Shown one piece after another: positions 10,226-22,888 of a stretch of 64,000 bases of DNA. Each line of letters begins with the position of its first letter. The stretch's first letter is position 1. This DNA comes from Rhytidiadelphus loreus (lineage: Eukaryota; Streptophyta; Bryopsida; Hypnales; Hylocomiaceae). A model generated the notes under the pieces. The model was not told the DNA's origin. It worked only from the letters and a program-made list of their open reading frames with translations, and made no database searches. The position numbers and the translations under genes were made by a program. The stretch spans positions 83,655,839 to 83,719,838 of the forward strand of contig OX344761.1 of NCBI GenBank assembly GCA_947034895.1, in the 5' to 3' direction.

Positions 10226-13200
10226 ATGGCCTCATGTACGAAGTCGCCGAAGATTTGCTGCCACGCGTCCGCCGCTCCTCCGAATCTCGAAGATTTTCGA
10301 GACGAGGATGCAGAAACCTGGGCCTCGTCTTCGGATTCCGAGTCTCCCTTAGGCATGGCGGGAGGAGGTCTGCAGCCTCAACCAGCTTCAGGAGAGGTTC
10401 TCGAGATGATGGGAGAGGAGATTTCTCTCATTGACCAGCAGGAGCATCACAGGAATATCAAGATTCCGTACGGGTCCTTGGATCCTGCAGCTACGATTGC
10501 TGGAAGCGCATTGAAAGGTAGCTGAATTTGCCACCGTCACTCTAGCTATGCGGCTGCTCCCTGTGTTGCTGAACAAACTCATCTCTGTAGAACGTTTTTA
10601 CTGGCCTGTTAGTTGAGCGAAGCCAGATCCAAAACAAGAGAGATCCAGATTCTCTTCTGCTGTGTGTATGTCGGTTAGTTGATGGAGTAGTAATTCGACT
10701 GAATCTAGACACTTTTCCAGTTACTGACAGCACATTGAAAGGTTGCTGAATTTTCCCCCTCTCACTAGCTACGTGATGTGGATGTGGCTGATCCTTTGAT
10801 TGCTGTGTTCCTGAAAAAATAAGTCTTCATCTCTGCAAATATTTCCCTTGAACTGTCTAAAGTATTTCAGTAAAGTTAATTCCCAAGTAGGAAAGATCCA
10901 GATTCCATTATCAAGCACGCCTGTCGGTTAGTTAATGGAGTACTAATCCTGAAACTATACAGTTTGAGTTCCTCCATTGTCTATTCATTGTGAGAGTGAG
11001 TTTTCTCCAATTTCTAGGATACCTGATGTTTCTGTCAGTTCGCAAGGAATCGGAACAATTGTACAAGTGTTTTACTTATTTGTACAACGGGCTTTCCCAA
11101 CAATTATTGATGCCAACGTCGTAAGGTGCTATGGCTGGTGAGGTACGTGTATGAAACGCTGCGCTGCCTTATCAGGGCATGTTTAACCATTCGGATGGTC
11201 CGCGAGGCGAAGACGAGTGAGTGCAAAAGAATTTGTGTATATTTTTTGTCTTCTTGGATGTGAAAATTCGCCCTTTGATTCTCTGTTCTTGCTAGTTGCA
11301 TTAGAGCATGAGTTTGAGATCACGGACAGCACTCATATTCTCTGGCAAGTGGATATCAGTTACAGCGTTGTTTCGCAACGTTTGATCCATGAGATTGAGA
11401 TCTGTTTCATTTCCACTGCGTTGGTGTATTCAAGCGAAGTAGTTTTAGTCTCAGTAGACCTGGAGATGAAGGTTGTAAGAAATTCGCTTAACTTCGAAAT
11501 TTTACGATCAGGTCACCTTTACGCCTATTTTACGATCATAGCTTGTTTCCACGATATTCAGGCGACGAATTTGTCTGAATTCTTGGTCATTATGCCCTAT
11601 TCAATTCAAGGGGAAGCGATACTGTCAGTTCTGAATTCTATCACGCTTTCTGAATTGTATTTGGGTGTCCTCTTCGGAGTCTTAATCCAATTGGTATGTG
11701 GTTCAATACGATTCGAAATGCAGTGCTGAATGTCGAATTTGGAGAGTTTCTTTCCAGAATTTAATCTGAGCTGTTAGAAATCTCAACCTAATCTGTTGAT
11801 GTGATTGATGTCTCTGCAGGGTCGCAAATGCTTGTCTTGAGGTCGCAATCGGCACATCCTTTGGATCCTTTGAGTCCCACCGAGATAGCGGTTGCTATTG
11901 CCACTGTCAGAGCGGCAGGAGAAACACCCGAAGTAAGTGTACAAAGATTGACCCGTCCTCTTCTCTTTCAACTGAGAGTAAGGTTCGTTTGTGTTTCTTA
12001 AAAGGTAGAAAAAGTTGTAGACATATTTTTGGAGGTAGACGTAGAGTGAGCTTTCGATATTTGCTCAAGTTCACAGGTAGTTATCTGCACGCTCGAACAT
12101 GTACTTGCCTCCCCTCATTGACTGCATTGGCCTTTAAGGACCTTTTTCGGCATGTCTGCTATTATTTGCTGTTTCCTCGGTTTTCGGATTTGAGTACTTC
12201 ATGAATTCGCAGTTGTTTCAAAATATCTGAGAGACACAGCTTTACAAGTTTTGGGAGGTCTAATATTGGTACTGCTGCAATTCCGGCACGCAGGTGCGCG
12301 ATGGGATGCGATTTGTGGAGGTAGTGCTCAATGAACCAGACAAGCATGTGGTAGCCATGGCGGATGCCTACTTCTTTCCTCCGTACCAACCCATGCTGTT
12401 CAAACCCAAAGGAAAATCATCATTCTATCCTTTGCATCTACCGCACCGGCAGGCCAGACTTGTTGTGTACAATAAAAGAACAAACGTAACAAGCGTATGG
12501 GTGGTGGAGCTTAGTGAAGTTCACGCGACAGCTCGTGGAGGACATCACCGGGGGAAGGTCATCTCTTCTGTCGTGGTTCCAGACGTTCAGCCTCCTATGG
12601 TAGGCGTGCTTCACCTTTTGGGTAACCAAGTAGTTTTCAATGACTGGGATGTTTTAAAGATAATTTCTCTAGAAATGCTTTTGGGGGCATACCTTCTTGC
12701 AGATTGATCTGCAAATGATTCTTTTTACCTGTACTGTGATGGCAGGATGCCGTGGAGTATGCCGAATGCGAAGCGTCTGTGAAAGAGCATGCAGGCTTTG
12801 TTGAAGCCATGAAAAGGCGGGGAATCGATGATATGGATCTTGTTATGGTGGATCCTTGGTGAGTTTCGTACTCTATCACACTGCATTCGTTTGTGAAAGT
12901 CACATATAAGCTGCATTGTACAGCGAATGCATCTGCCAACCACATCAAGTTTGAACATTATGTTTTGGCGCACTTAGCAATTTTGTGGAGAAATTTTCCT
13001 AAAGAGCAGGCGTAATCTGTCTTCTTATGCGGTAATGCGGTTGTGCTAGTTCACAGCCTGTTCTAGCACTCCATGTTCCTTTAGGACCTAAGATGTCTTT
13101 AAGACACATCAATTTTTAGTCATCTTCTGTCACTATCATCGTCACATGATGCAATTGCGGTTGGATATGAGGAAATATGTGTCTATAGAGTCATCACCCT

Positions 13201-16200
13201 TGCCCTCAGATGTAGATCTTCGAGACCCGATGGTTCTGAAGTAGTCTGATGGAGAGATTGATGTTCGATAACGGTCTCGGCCTTGCTGGGTTATATATTC
13301 TTGTAATTGCTATTACGTTTTCCATTGGATCTTTGCAGTGGAATGTCTGAGATGTCTCCATATCCGATCGTGCCTGGTATTCGTCACGATGGTTTATGAG
13401 GTGAAGAGTTCACTTAGGGTGTGCTTGTGTGCAGGTGCGTCGGGTACTACAGTGAAGAGGACTCTCCCAGCCGAAGACTTGCGAGACCACTAGTCTTTTG
13501 CAGGACAGAGAGCGACTGTCCTCTTGAGAATGGATATGCACGACCTGTGGAAGGCATACATGTGCTGGTAGACATGCAAAAAATGAAGGTGCTACTCTGA
13601 CATTTTCCCCTGTTTTCCATTCATTCAACCATAGAGTTGAGACCTGTCGGTTCTCTTTCCGTTGAGCGTGTTACGCGTGACAAACTCATGTCTCTGAAGA
13701 TTTAAATTTGATTAAATATAGTTAATGGATATAACCATTAGACGACTTCAATTTTTCATTCAGGTTAAGGGTGTTCAGAATAAGTCACAAATACATATTG
13801 TCATCGTTAATTGTGTCATCCGGTCTACTTCGCCCACTTTCCTCTTAATCTGATTGTCAGGGTTCTGGAGATTGCAGGTAATTGAGTTTGAGGATAGGTA
13901 TCTGGTTCCACTCCCACCTCCAGATCCACTGAGAAATTACACAGCTGCTGCTTCTCGTGGGGGCGTGGATCGAAGTGACATAAAACCCTTGCTTATTTCC
14001 CAACCCGAAGGACCTAGCTTTCGTGTGAATGGGTATGCTGTGGAATGGCAAAAGGTACTACTTGAAAACTTAATGACACAGCGTATTTAGCCGTGAAAAT
14101 AACATGGTGTAGCTAAGTAGTGACAAGTACACAGCGTGCTTCAGCTTCTGGACGACAGCGAACATTTAGAATCTGATTGTGCTCTACTAATGTGCCGACT
14201 TTCGTTGAAATGGACAGACTACTGTTGAAATGTCTCCCTATTGTCAGTCTTAGCTTCCAACTTCCTGTGAACTTTCTGATTGGATTAATATCTTTGCAGT
14301 GGAATTTCCGAATCGGCTTCACACCAAGGGAAGGCTTAGTTATTCACACGGTCGCCTATGATGATGGGAGTCGAGGAAGACGATCAGTTGCTCACCGTTT
14401 GAGCTTCGTGGAAATGGTGGTCCCGTATGGTGACCCCAAGGATCCACATTATAGGAAGAACGCATTTGATGCAGGAGAAGATGGGCTCGGGAAGAACTGC
14501 CATTCCTTAAGACGGGTTCGTATTTCTGTTCTTCACCCTGAGATGAAATGAATCGCTTGATTGTACACTTTGCTCGCACAGCTTTGGAACCCGAATCATT
14601 ATCGCTGGAAGTCTTTACCACGATGGGGGAGGGCACTGTGTTTTTTATCATATCTTTGAAGACAGAGACCTTAGGTCGACAAGATTTTGTTAGCTGAATT
14701 TTGAACGGCAACAGGTTTGCTGAGTTTATTACTACCTTGAGATGTTCAGGGGTGTGACTGTCTGGGCCTGATCAAGTACTTTGATGCTCATTTTACGAAC
14801 TTCCACGGAGGTGTTGAAACAATCGAAAACTGTGTCTGCATGCACGAGGAAGACCATGGTGTGCTGTGGAAACATCAGGACTGGCGAACTGGTTCCACAG
14901 AAAGACGTCGGTCTCGACGATTAACTGTTTCGTTTTTCTGCACTGTTGCCAACTATGAGTACGGATTCTACTGGCATTTTTATCAGGTTTGATGCTCTAA
15001 CTCTTACCTTCATTTATGACTTACCTACTAAAAACTGTTCAATTTAAGGGTCTTGGATGTTTTGTGTTTGTGCAACAGTTTCTTGATATTAGTGGAGTTA
15101 TATTCTTCGTGGTTAGTGAATGCAATACGCAACCGATTACTTACTGCACGATTTCTCTTCTTCTACTTAAGTCAGAATTCCATCCTAACTTTCCGAACCA
15201 ACTCTAGCTGCAATCTATCCTTTCCTTTAGCGCACCTGGGAGTTTTTCTGGCGATAATACATTTATTGAATGACTGCCGACCAATCCGCAACTGTATTTT
15301 TATTAGAGAGTAATGCTACCCTTGTTTTATACCTCTCTATGCATTATCAGATCTAATTTATTTTACCAGGGGAGCTTCTTGCAGCCCCTTGGCGCTGAGC
15401 AAGTTAACTGTGCATATGTAAAACATAGAGCCGAGGTTGCAAGAGGGCAGGTTCTGATACTGGCAATGCAGCAATTTTTTGGTATCTGTGACTTATTATT
15501 TAGTTGAGTCAATGATCCACATCTTCAGGTAAGTCGCTCAGTCTTACTTATCCTCACAGCCAAGGAGGGATGACAAACACTGACATAGTTTACAGTCTAT
15601 TTTCATTTTCGTCGTTAAGTATCAGCTTTTGCGATATGCCTTCATTCAAGACTCTGGATCTGGTGATATATTAGAAATTGACAGTTCATCTTTCCGTAAC
15701 AGAAATAGGCTGTGCCACCTTAGTACAGATGGAACTTAGAGAAATCACTACCTGAAGTTGAATTTATTTTGGAATCATTGGGCGAATAGTTTACTTGTTG
15801 CGTCCTTGCAATGCAAAGTTCTGGTTTTGAGTAGTGTTGGATATCCATCTTCAATATAGGAGCTTATTGGAGCTTAACGTGGACCCTCGTTGGGTGACTA
15901 CCGGACCTCTTGCAAGAGATGCAGACGTCTTGTCGTAGGGCAATGTAGACTTCGGGGAGATCGTTAGATTCGAAACGGGAGACGAGTGTAGTCTTATGGT
16001 AAAGTCTAGAGCTATACGTGCAGATCAGCTGAGGTTTAGATGGTATATTTGCTTTTGGAACAGGCAAAGTTGTGGCCTGTGGCATGAAGCCACGTTAGCT
16101 GTATCTGGGCCCTTGTTGCCTCCTCAGAAGCGTGACGAGGATCAATAAAGAGGTTACTGGAATTGCAAGAGTCGACAATCCTTGTGTCCTCTCATTTGGT

Positions 16201-18720
16201 CACCTCTTGCCTACTTGGAAACAGTGCTGTTTAGGAACTGTTTGAAGTGCCTCCATTCTGCACATCTGCATTTACGCATTGTGTCATGAATTGGCTCTCA
16301 CAAACCTTCCGATTCACTGCTGCCTTCTTGCAGTTTGGAGTGGCTATGGATGGCATATATAATTTCTGTTTCGTTTTGCTCTTCTTTCTTTGCCTGAAAT
16401 ACTCTCTTCTTTCGCTCTTTCACCAATTCTTTACGAATCCTTGACTTTGTACTTCACGCAATTGTAATTTGTACAAATCCAAATCTGTCATTCCACTTTC
16501 AATGCAAGTTGGTTTCTCCTTGGAGATGCTTCCAATGCTACAGGATCTGAATGTGGCGGTATATTCTGTTTTACTGCATTTTCTAAGGATTAGGGCTTTG
16601 TTGAAGCCGGCTTTTGCAATGAATGCCCTGTAGGTAGCAGTAGCAGTTTCTGAACATCAGATTGGAATGTCTGTTTGCAGGACGGCAAGATAGAAGCTGA
16701 AGTGAAGCTGACTGGTATCTTAAGCTTGGGTGCTTTGAAGGCGGGTGAAAACCGGCGGCATGGCACTGTGATAGCTCCCGGACTCTATGCTCCAGTACAT
16801 CAACATTTCTTTGTTGCTCGCTTGGACATGGCTGTTGACTGTAAACCCGGCGAAGGATTAAATCAGGTACATGATACATGACTGTTTACAAAACCTCTGA
16901 GTTCCCCTCTTGAGACGAAGAAAAGCGAGTTCGTTTGTGCATGCCAGGGCATGTGACCGGTCAAGGTCGTTATGTGTTCCAAGTTTGAAGTCTTTGAACT
17001 GTGGATCGATTTATCAGGAAGATGTTCGAGTTTTAATGACGTTATTTAGATCTTTTAATGAAGTTATTTTGATCTTTTAGATCCCCCTGTCGTTTGACTT
17101 AATGACATCTTTGAATCAGGTGGTGGAAGTGAATGTGAAGATAGAAAAACCAGGACCTAACAATCCACACAACAATGCCTTCTTTGCTGAGGAAACGCTT
17201 CTGCGAACAGAACAAGAAGCTCAGAGGGATTGCAATGCCCTAAGCGCTCGACATTGGATTGTAAGTAGAATTTCTCCATTCTTTTTAGTCCAACTTTACA
17301 TCTCTTCATCAAATTCTTGCATTGTACACCTCAGATTGTTGATTATATCTTGGAATATCCCCTGATCATCTTCGTTGAATAAACATGTTTCTTAATCGGT
17401 AGAGAGTCTACCTTGAGGAGCTTGATGATTCTGACTTAAACTGAAATCATGGGCATATCTGTTACTCATGAAATCTTCCGGTTTCAGTATTAAGGACTAG
17501 TCTTCATAGAATATGCTGGCCTTTCTGATAGTTGCAGATGTGTCCATGAGAAGGACTGCCTCCGAGCGATAATGACGCAGGATGGTGAGATCGCATACAG
17601 GTCGTGAGATTCTGGTTGTTATCTCTAGGGCCTTAACCCGAAACACTGGCCGGAACCACATATGTTAACATGGTCTTGTAAAAGTATCAGTACCTCTCGC
17701 ATACTATGTTAGCCGGTATAGAGCATCTATGTTTAACTTTCAAATCAATATACTAGTTGTCGAATACAAGTCGCAACACGAAATATCTTTAGCAGATGGA
17801 CACTAAACTAATATTTACACATCTGCAGGTGCGAAATACAAGAACATTCAATCGAACAGGACAGCTAACTGGCTACAAGCTAGTGCCGGGCTCCAATTGT
17901 CTCCCACTTGCTGGTCCGGATGCCAAGTTCCTGAGACGAGCTGCATTTCTCAAGCACAATCTGTGGGTGACGCAATTCAACCCCGAAGAGTGCTTCCCTG
18001 GTGGAGAATTTCCAAATCAAAATCCACGGGTGGGTGAGGGTCTTCCTACTTGGGTGAAGCAAGACCGGAAACTGGAGGAAACGGATATTGTCCTTTGGTG
18101 AGTTCTTTAGATGCTCTTTTGATATAGCAAGTTCTGTCCAAGGATATGATAGAGTAAACATTTTCAAATGGAGCTTACCGTTCTGTTGGTACAGGTGCAG
18201 TTCCTCAACTACTGATTTCAAACGCAGGTGTTGAGCTCCTCGACAACCCAGTGTGGGTATTGTAGTAATAGCCTTCGGGTATTTGTTGAGACTTGTTCGT
18301 GAATCCCTTCTAATGAGGAGTCTCACTGTGTCTTTGTGCCACTGCTGTGATACTGTGTTCCTTTGCAGGTATGTGTTCGGAGTAACACACATACCTAGAC
18401 TGGAAGATTGGCCAGTGATGCCTGTAGAGCACATTGGATTCAATTTGATGGTAAGTGGGTCTGCTTTCATCAAACCAGAACACTCTTGATTTCAATTGAA
18501 ACCATTTAATCATGTACACACTTCGGATGCCTGGTCATACATCTGAAACATGTATTAACTGGCTTGCTTTGATATGGTACAGCCGCATGGCTTCTTCAAC
18601 TGTTCACCCGCCATAGACATTCCTCCGAACGACGCGACGGACGAGAATGGAAACAAAGAGACTTCCATGAAAGGAGGCCAGCCGGAGATGATACCAGCGG
18701 GTCTCCTTTCAAAACTGTAG
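10226..18720 (+). CDS. Copper-containing primary amine oxidase, peroxisomal type (807 aa)
   Basis: Oxidises primary amines to aldehyde, H2O2 and ammonia using copper and topaquinone. Exons: 10226-10517, 11820-11932, 12294-12599, 12746-12858, 13435-13588, 13878-14054, 14300-14515, 14750-14986, 16681-16866, 17120-17260, 17829-18097, 18369-18450, 18583-18720. All introns are GT-AG and the frame closes at every junction. The topaquinone precursor is Tyr526 in ANYEYGFYW; the likely catalytic base is Asp442 in AFDAGED; copper ligands are His576 and His578 in PVHQHFF and His742 in [11 protein letters not shown]. The protein ends in Ser-Lys-Leu, a type 1 peroxisomal signal. Conservation with Arabidopsis At2g42490 starts around residue 100 (HPLDPLS). 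The start at 10226 ([12 protein letters not shown]) fits the cysteine-containing N-terminus of that subgroup; an alternative in-frame ATG is at 10355. Peroxisomal polyamine catabolism is the known role of the group, inferred here. Confidence 0.96.
10511..10950 (+). repeat. Diverged duplication spanning the exon 1 splice donor
   Basis: The exon 1 end and start of intron 1 (about 10506-10715) recur at about 10731-10950. GCATTGAAAGGTAGCTGAAT at the true donor becomes CACATTGAAAGGTTGCTGAA at the second copy. Both copies share GAAAGATCCAGATTC-like and GTCGGTTAGTT blocks later on. The second copy keeps a GT at the position equivalent to the donor (10742-10743), making a pseudo-donor. The reading frame stops at 10523-10525, so using it would truncate the protein. 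Confidence 0.75.
14987..16680 (+). other. Long intron 8 of the amine oxidase gene
   Basis: At 1694 nt this is the longest intron of the gene; most others are 0.1-0.6 kb, and intron 1 is 1302 nt. It follows the exon coding for the cofactor tyrosine. I found no exon, RNA gene or terminal inverted repeat in it. A GC-richer tract at about 15860-16150 is the only compositional feature. Confidence 0.6.
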
Positions 18721-19436
18721 ATGTGGCGCAAGTTACCTGTGACATAACTGGGTGTGGAGCAGCTGTTTCAGCAGGCATTGGATGGGTAACTCTCGTAGAA
18801 TCACTTCATTACGAGTGATTTCGTGTAACTTATGTAAAAAAGCTGATCTTGGTAGCGCATTCGAATCTAGAGTATACAGATCATGCGTTGTTCCTTATCC
18901 TCTTGTGGTGACCAAAGCTGCAGGCGCTGTGTTGGTTTGGCCCCTGCCTTTGTCCCAGCTGCTGAAACGGCACTTGTAGCATTGCACAAAGGTGAATCAG
19001 CTGTAGTATTGTTAATATTTTAAAATGTGGATTTAGCGATGAATATTGGCAATTACAATATTCTTTTCTTAAATTAGATTGTAGTGAATGGAGTGTTTGT
19101 ATTTGTATACAAGTACAGTGTCGGGAGAGAAATTGAGCTAATCAGCCAATATCTGAGCTCTCCATTATTAATCGGTTTTCCATTGATATGTTTCGGTGAT
19201 TTTTCTGTTTTTTTTTTCGTATGCTTAAATTTGGATTATGAATTTGCATATTACAAAATGAATTAGTCCATATTACACTAGCTGCTAGTTCTTCCCGTCC
19301 ACTGTACTGTACAATTGTGAATGCCATGATCATGAGCATGTGAAATTTGTTGTCAAAAATGTACACAAGTACAACTTGAGAATATAAGATTGATTGTAAA
19401 TACACCTGAGCCTAAGAGCATGGCCACCTTTCCGTG
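18721..19436. other. 3' region of the amine oxidase gene
   Basis: It probably contains the 3' UTR directly after the TAG at 18718-18720. Composition turns AT-rich after about 19010. No polyadenylation site can be fixed by eye and no other feature is recognised. Confidence 0.45.
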
Positions 19437-19673
19437 CTACACAAAGTAGTGAAATTAGATTGCTCCATACTAATTTCTCAACATAGACACTAAATAAATA
19501 TTTATTGCTCATGTACAAGAATGTACTATTTTTGAATTAGGTATTGTTGTAATTGGGACTCATGAACTTTCATGTGTACAAATGGAAGCATTTGTAGAAG
19601 TATTTGGTGACTTTGGTGACTTGTAAAATAACTTTCTTAGGATAAGGCAACCTAATTTCACTATTTTGTGTAG
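19437..19673. mobile_element. Stem-loop MITE, copy 1
   Basis: The left arm CTACACAAAGTAGTGAAATT... (19437-19467) and the right arm ending ...TTTCACTATTTTGTGTAG (19648-19673) are inverted repeats matching at about 24 of 26 positions. The same arm sequence forms the perfect hairpin at 21907-22015, so this is a repeated family. It has no coding content. Confidence 0.6.
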
Positions 19674-19860
19674 GGTTTGAACACTCTTCACAATATTCTC
19701 TTAGACAATGGTGAGGAACAAATGGAAACATTTGTAGAAGTATTTGGTGACTTTGGTGACTTGTAAAATAACTTTCTTAGGATAAGACAACCTAATTTCA
19801 CTATTTTGTGTAGGGATTGAATACTCTTCACAATATTCTCTTAGACAATGGTGAGGAACA
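19581..19860. repeat. Exact-length tandem duplication, 2 x 140 bp
   Basis: 19581-19720 and 19721-19860 are nearly identical, differing at only a few positions (for example GGAAGC versus GGAAAC). The unit contains the right arm of the stem-loop MITE, so that arm appears twice (19648-19673 and 19788-19813). High identity indicates a recent duplication. Confidence 0.92.
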
Positions 19861-20734
19861 AAGAAATTGAGGGCCCTTCAAAATTACATGGAAAATTTGA
19901 GTATACCAAGTTTGGTGAATAAAGGTGACTATGCTCTACGATCTTCAAAATTCATAGTTTATTAATATGATGTCCAAAAAATATATGTTCTGAAATAGTT
20001 CACAAATTGTCAACAAAATTTAGAATGAAAACATGTAAAGTAGTCTACAAATAACAAGAAGACAAGAACCATGTACAAGATCATTTGTTTATTTGGACAT
20101 GTTCAAGAGTAAATACTTTAATTACGACTATTTGAAGTCACCACACCTAATTGTAGTCCTATTGCAAAACCAAATCTCTATTGATTCTTCTCTAAATGCA
20201 TACCTTGTCTAAATATAAATACCATGGTTCATTTTTTAATACAATTACAATCATCACTTTGAACATTCATAATTTACTCATAAGTTGTCTAAAATACATT
20301 CTACATGAATCTAGAATTTCCTTTCAATTGTTAACACATTCTAAATAGCTAACACAATTTAATTATAGAAAATATATTGAAATGCTTATTTTGATGTTTT
20401 TAACCCCTCAAGAACCAACAAAAAGTTTGAATTTCCAAAAAAAATGAAGATTTATTATAAAGTGCAATTAAAAGAAGAATTTGATATTGAATTTCAAATG
20501 AGAGTTGCAAACTATGATCTATATATAGATCAAGCCATAGATCAAGCCATAGTTGGATGTATCAAATAAGGTTGAAGAGGTTTAAAAAATTAAAAAATTC
20601 TTCTAAACTTGATGGTGGATTGAATATTAATGAATCTCATTTGAAAAAAAAAACTCAAGCTTAAGTAGTATGCTAAATTATAATTATTATTGAGTTTTAA
20701 GTTTTTTATTTCACTTATTTTTTGAAGTTATTTC
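19861..20734. other. AT-rich intergenic, no gene seen
   Basis: No gene or complete element is recognised. A TTAACCCCTCAAGAACCAAC motif at 20400 resembles a left end of the piggyBac-like family, but no partner right end was found for it. Confidence 0.4.
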
Positions 20735-21596
20735 TTACCTTCTAAAGTCCCAAGGCCATTTTTTCATCAAAAAACACTCAAAATTGTCATAGGATCTTGC
20801 ACTAGACTAGTATAAGAATGTGTGCAAGAAATTTTAAAAACTTTGACAACATAGATTGCAAGATATGTGTGTTTAAAGTGAAGAAAACAAATTTTTTTTG
20901 CACCTTGCATGACTATAATATAAGACTTTGAATCCTAAATTGCACTATAAAGTTTTAGGTTAAATCTTTATGGTAGAGCTAGAATTGAGTTGAGAATATA
21001 GGGAAAAAAATTCCATAAACATTTACTTGATTTTCATCCTTTTAAAAATTGTTAAGCAGAAGTAGGAATGAGATAGAAGGAAAAACTAAATTGCCATTAA
21101 ATTGCTTTAAGATGGAATTGAAACATACTAGTCCCAATGGTGAGATTGTTTTAGCAAACAAATTGAACCTAGTGGAACTTTTTTGATTTTTTAAATTGTG
21201 AAAACCAAATTAAGAAATGAATCCAATACATTCTTTTCTCAAAAAGATACAATGATTGCCTACAAAACAAAAAGTTTTGTAACTTTCATATCACAAATCC
21301 AAATGGAATGAATCAAAACTTTCCATGTAGACAAAAATACAATCCATAGGAAAAGAAATTCAATTTTTTTCTCAATTTTTTTTCCCCCAAACCAAACTAA
21401 ATTTTTGGCCTTAGGGTGACATAACTTTTGTTCCAAGGCATTGATTCAAATAAAAACCATATTCCCACATAGCTATTGTGTTTTTCAATATTCAGATTTT
21501 TTTTCAAAAAATCATATCAAAAATTGATTCCACACAAGCCTACCCAAAATCCCAAGTGTCCCTCAAGGGGACTTTGGGACTTTGGGCCATTTCTTA
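20735..21596. mobile_element. piggyBac-like element, degenerate copy
   Basis: The interior aligns by eye with the copy at 44996-45911 (both hold AAAAAACACTCAAAA, then CTAGTATAAGAATGTGTG or a close variant). The right end, with CCCAAGTGTCCCTCAAGGGGAC, is the inverse of the left end of the copy at 54814. The terminal motifs and the left TTAA are eroded, while a TTAA remains in CTTAAGC near the right boundary. Boundaries are approximate. Confidence 0.5.
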
Positions 21597-21906
21597 AGCT
21601 TGAAATTTTTGGTCATTGAGCTGTAAAACATACTAGTGCTCTTTTAACTACAAAATTTTCATAGAGAAGTTGAAAATCTATATTATACAAATTTCAAAAT
21701 ACTAATAATACAAGAATCTCCAAACATTTTGATGAATATCAAAATAAGTTCACATGTTCATTCATTGTTCAAGATTTGAATGCTTGATGAAGAATGTTCT
21801 TTTCAGTATCTTGTATATGGGTTTTTAATTTATGACAATTTTTTACAAAATGCATAGTTGGAAGAAAAAATATTACAACTGTTTACAAAATACAGTTTAT
21901 TTCTTA

Positions 21907-22015
21907 CTACACTAAATAGTGAAATTAGGTTGCCCCAGACTATAGTTGACCATGTCTGAAAGTGTTAGATATGAGAAATTAGTGTGGGGCAACCTAATTT
22001 CACTATTTAGTGTAG
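21907..22015. mobile_element. 109-bp stem-loop MITE with perfect 31-bp arms
   Basis: The left arm (21907-21937, starting CTACACTAAATAGTGAAATT) and the right arm (21985-22015, ending TTTCACTATTTAGTGTAG) are exact reverse complements over 31 bp, separated by 47 nt. The arms match those at 19437-19673 closely. Perfect arms suggest recent activity or gene conversion. No target duplication could be fixed. Confidence 0.85.
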
Positions 22016-22641
22016 ATGAAATTGCATGTATTCATCCAAATATTTTCAAAATCAAATGATATCACTAGGTTTTGGATGAATGTACATATTTGGATGAATA
22101 ATTGGCATTTCGTCTATAATATACACATTCATTAATGTAAAGGAAGATCTGTCAAATCCCTGCAAGATCACAAGTCACAGCCTTTGAAAAATTGAATCTA
22201 AAATCCTTGCTTGTGTAGTCACATTTCACTTCTAAGTTTTTGTACTTTAGAGGTACGATGGAAAACTCTCTCACTGTGTCTACTCCAGTCAATTTCAGAC
22301 ACAACAAAATGTACTTTCCATGTTCAGAATAGTAAGGTAACTAAGGTAGCACAGTCAATTTAAGGGTTTTGGACATGATGTATATCAATAGACATTTAAC
22401 AAATTATTGGATCCTACTAGCAAGAGAAAAAGAATTCCAACACATTTTCAAATGTATTTTTTGGACACTGTGAGTATAAGTTGTGAATTTTTAAGGAGAC
22501 CACTAGAGATGCACCTAATACCAACACTAGAGTCTGAATATTCAGATTTAGTACATCCTTGTAATTGCATCTATTTACTTTGGATCGTTTTCCAAGATTT
22601 TAGAGGTGATGATTATGGATACAATGACACTTATGGGCATT
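22016..22641. other. AT-rich intergenic with diverged dispersed repeats
   Basis: The segment carries TGGATGAATGTACAT-type motifs also seen near 36945-37000, and an AAGGTAACTAAGGTAGC motif at 22333. No coding region is recognised. Confidence 0.4.
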
Positions 22642-22850
22642 GCTACCTTACACTTAAAATCACATAAATAAGCATTTCAGCACGGTTTCCATTATTATAC
22701 TGATTTTCTTTTGGTGGGATCTTAATGAAAGCCGAAAGGGGATTTTAGATTCTCTAAGAATGCACTTTTTGGACACCATATGAATAAACAACAAATCTTC
22801 AAAGTGCTAAAAATAGGATTTAGAATAATCAACTATAGAGTTGTCCCTTC
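22642..22850. mobile_element. AAGGTAGCTAC-type MITE, fragment
   Basis: It begins GCTACCTTACACTTAAAATC and contains the family interior TTTCCATTATTATACTG and GGACACCATATGAATAAAC shared with 7957-8216 and 8263-8565. The far end is not recognisable. Confidence 0.5.
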
Positions 22851-22888
22851 TAAAATTGTTGAATGCAGTGAGATCACCGTTGCTATTA

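Noticed and set aside
9379..10356. Antisense open frames of 137-158 codons opposite the amine oxidase 5' region
   Set aside because: They run antisense to low-complexity GGAGT and GTC repeats and to exon 1; composition follows the repeats and no family is recognisable.
11217..11729. 170-codon open frame inside intron 1 of the amine oxidase gene
   Set aside because: It starts at GTG, has no recognisable domain, lies between well-supported splice sites and cannot join the flanking exons in frame. Probably chance.
17880..18473. 197-codon minus-strand open frame
   Set aside because: It is the shadow of amine oxidase exons 11 and 12, which are confirmed on the plus strand by the copper-ligand and splice pattern.
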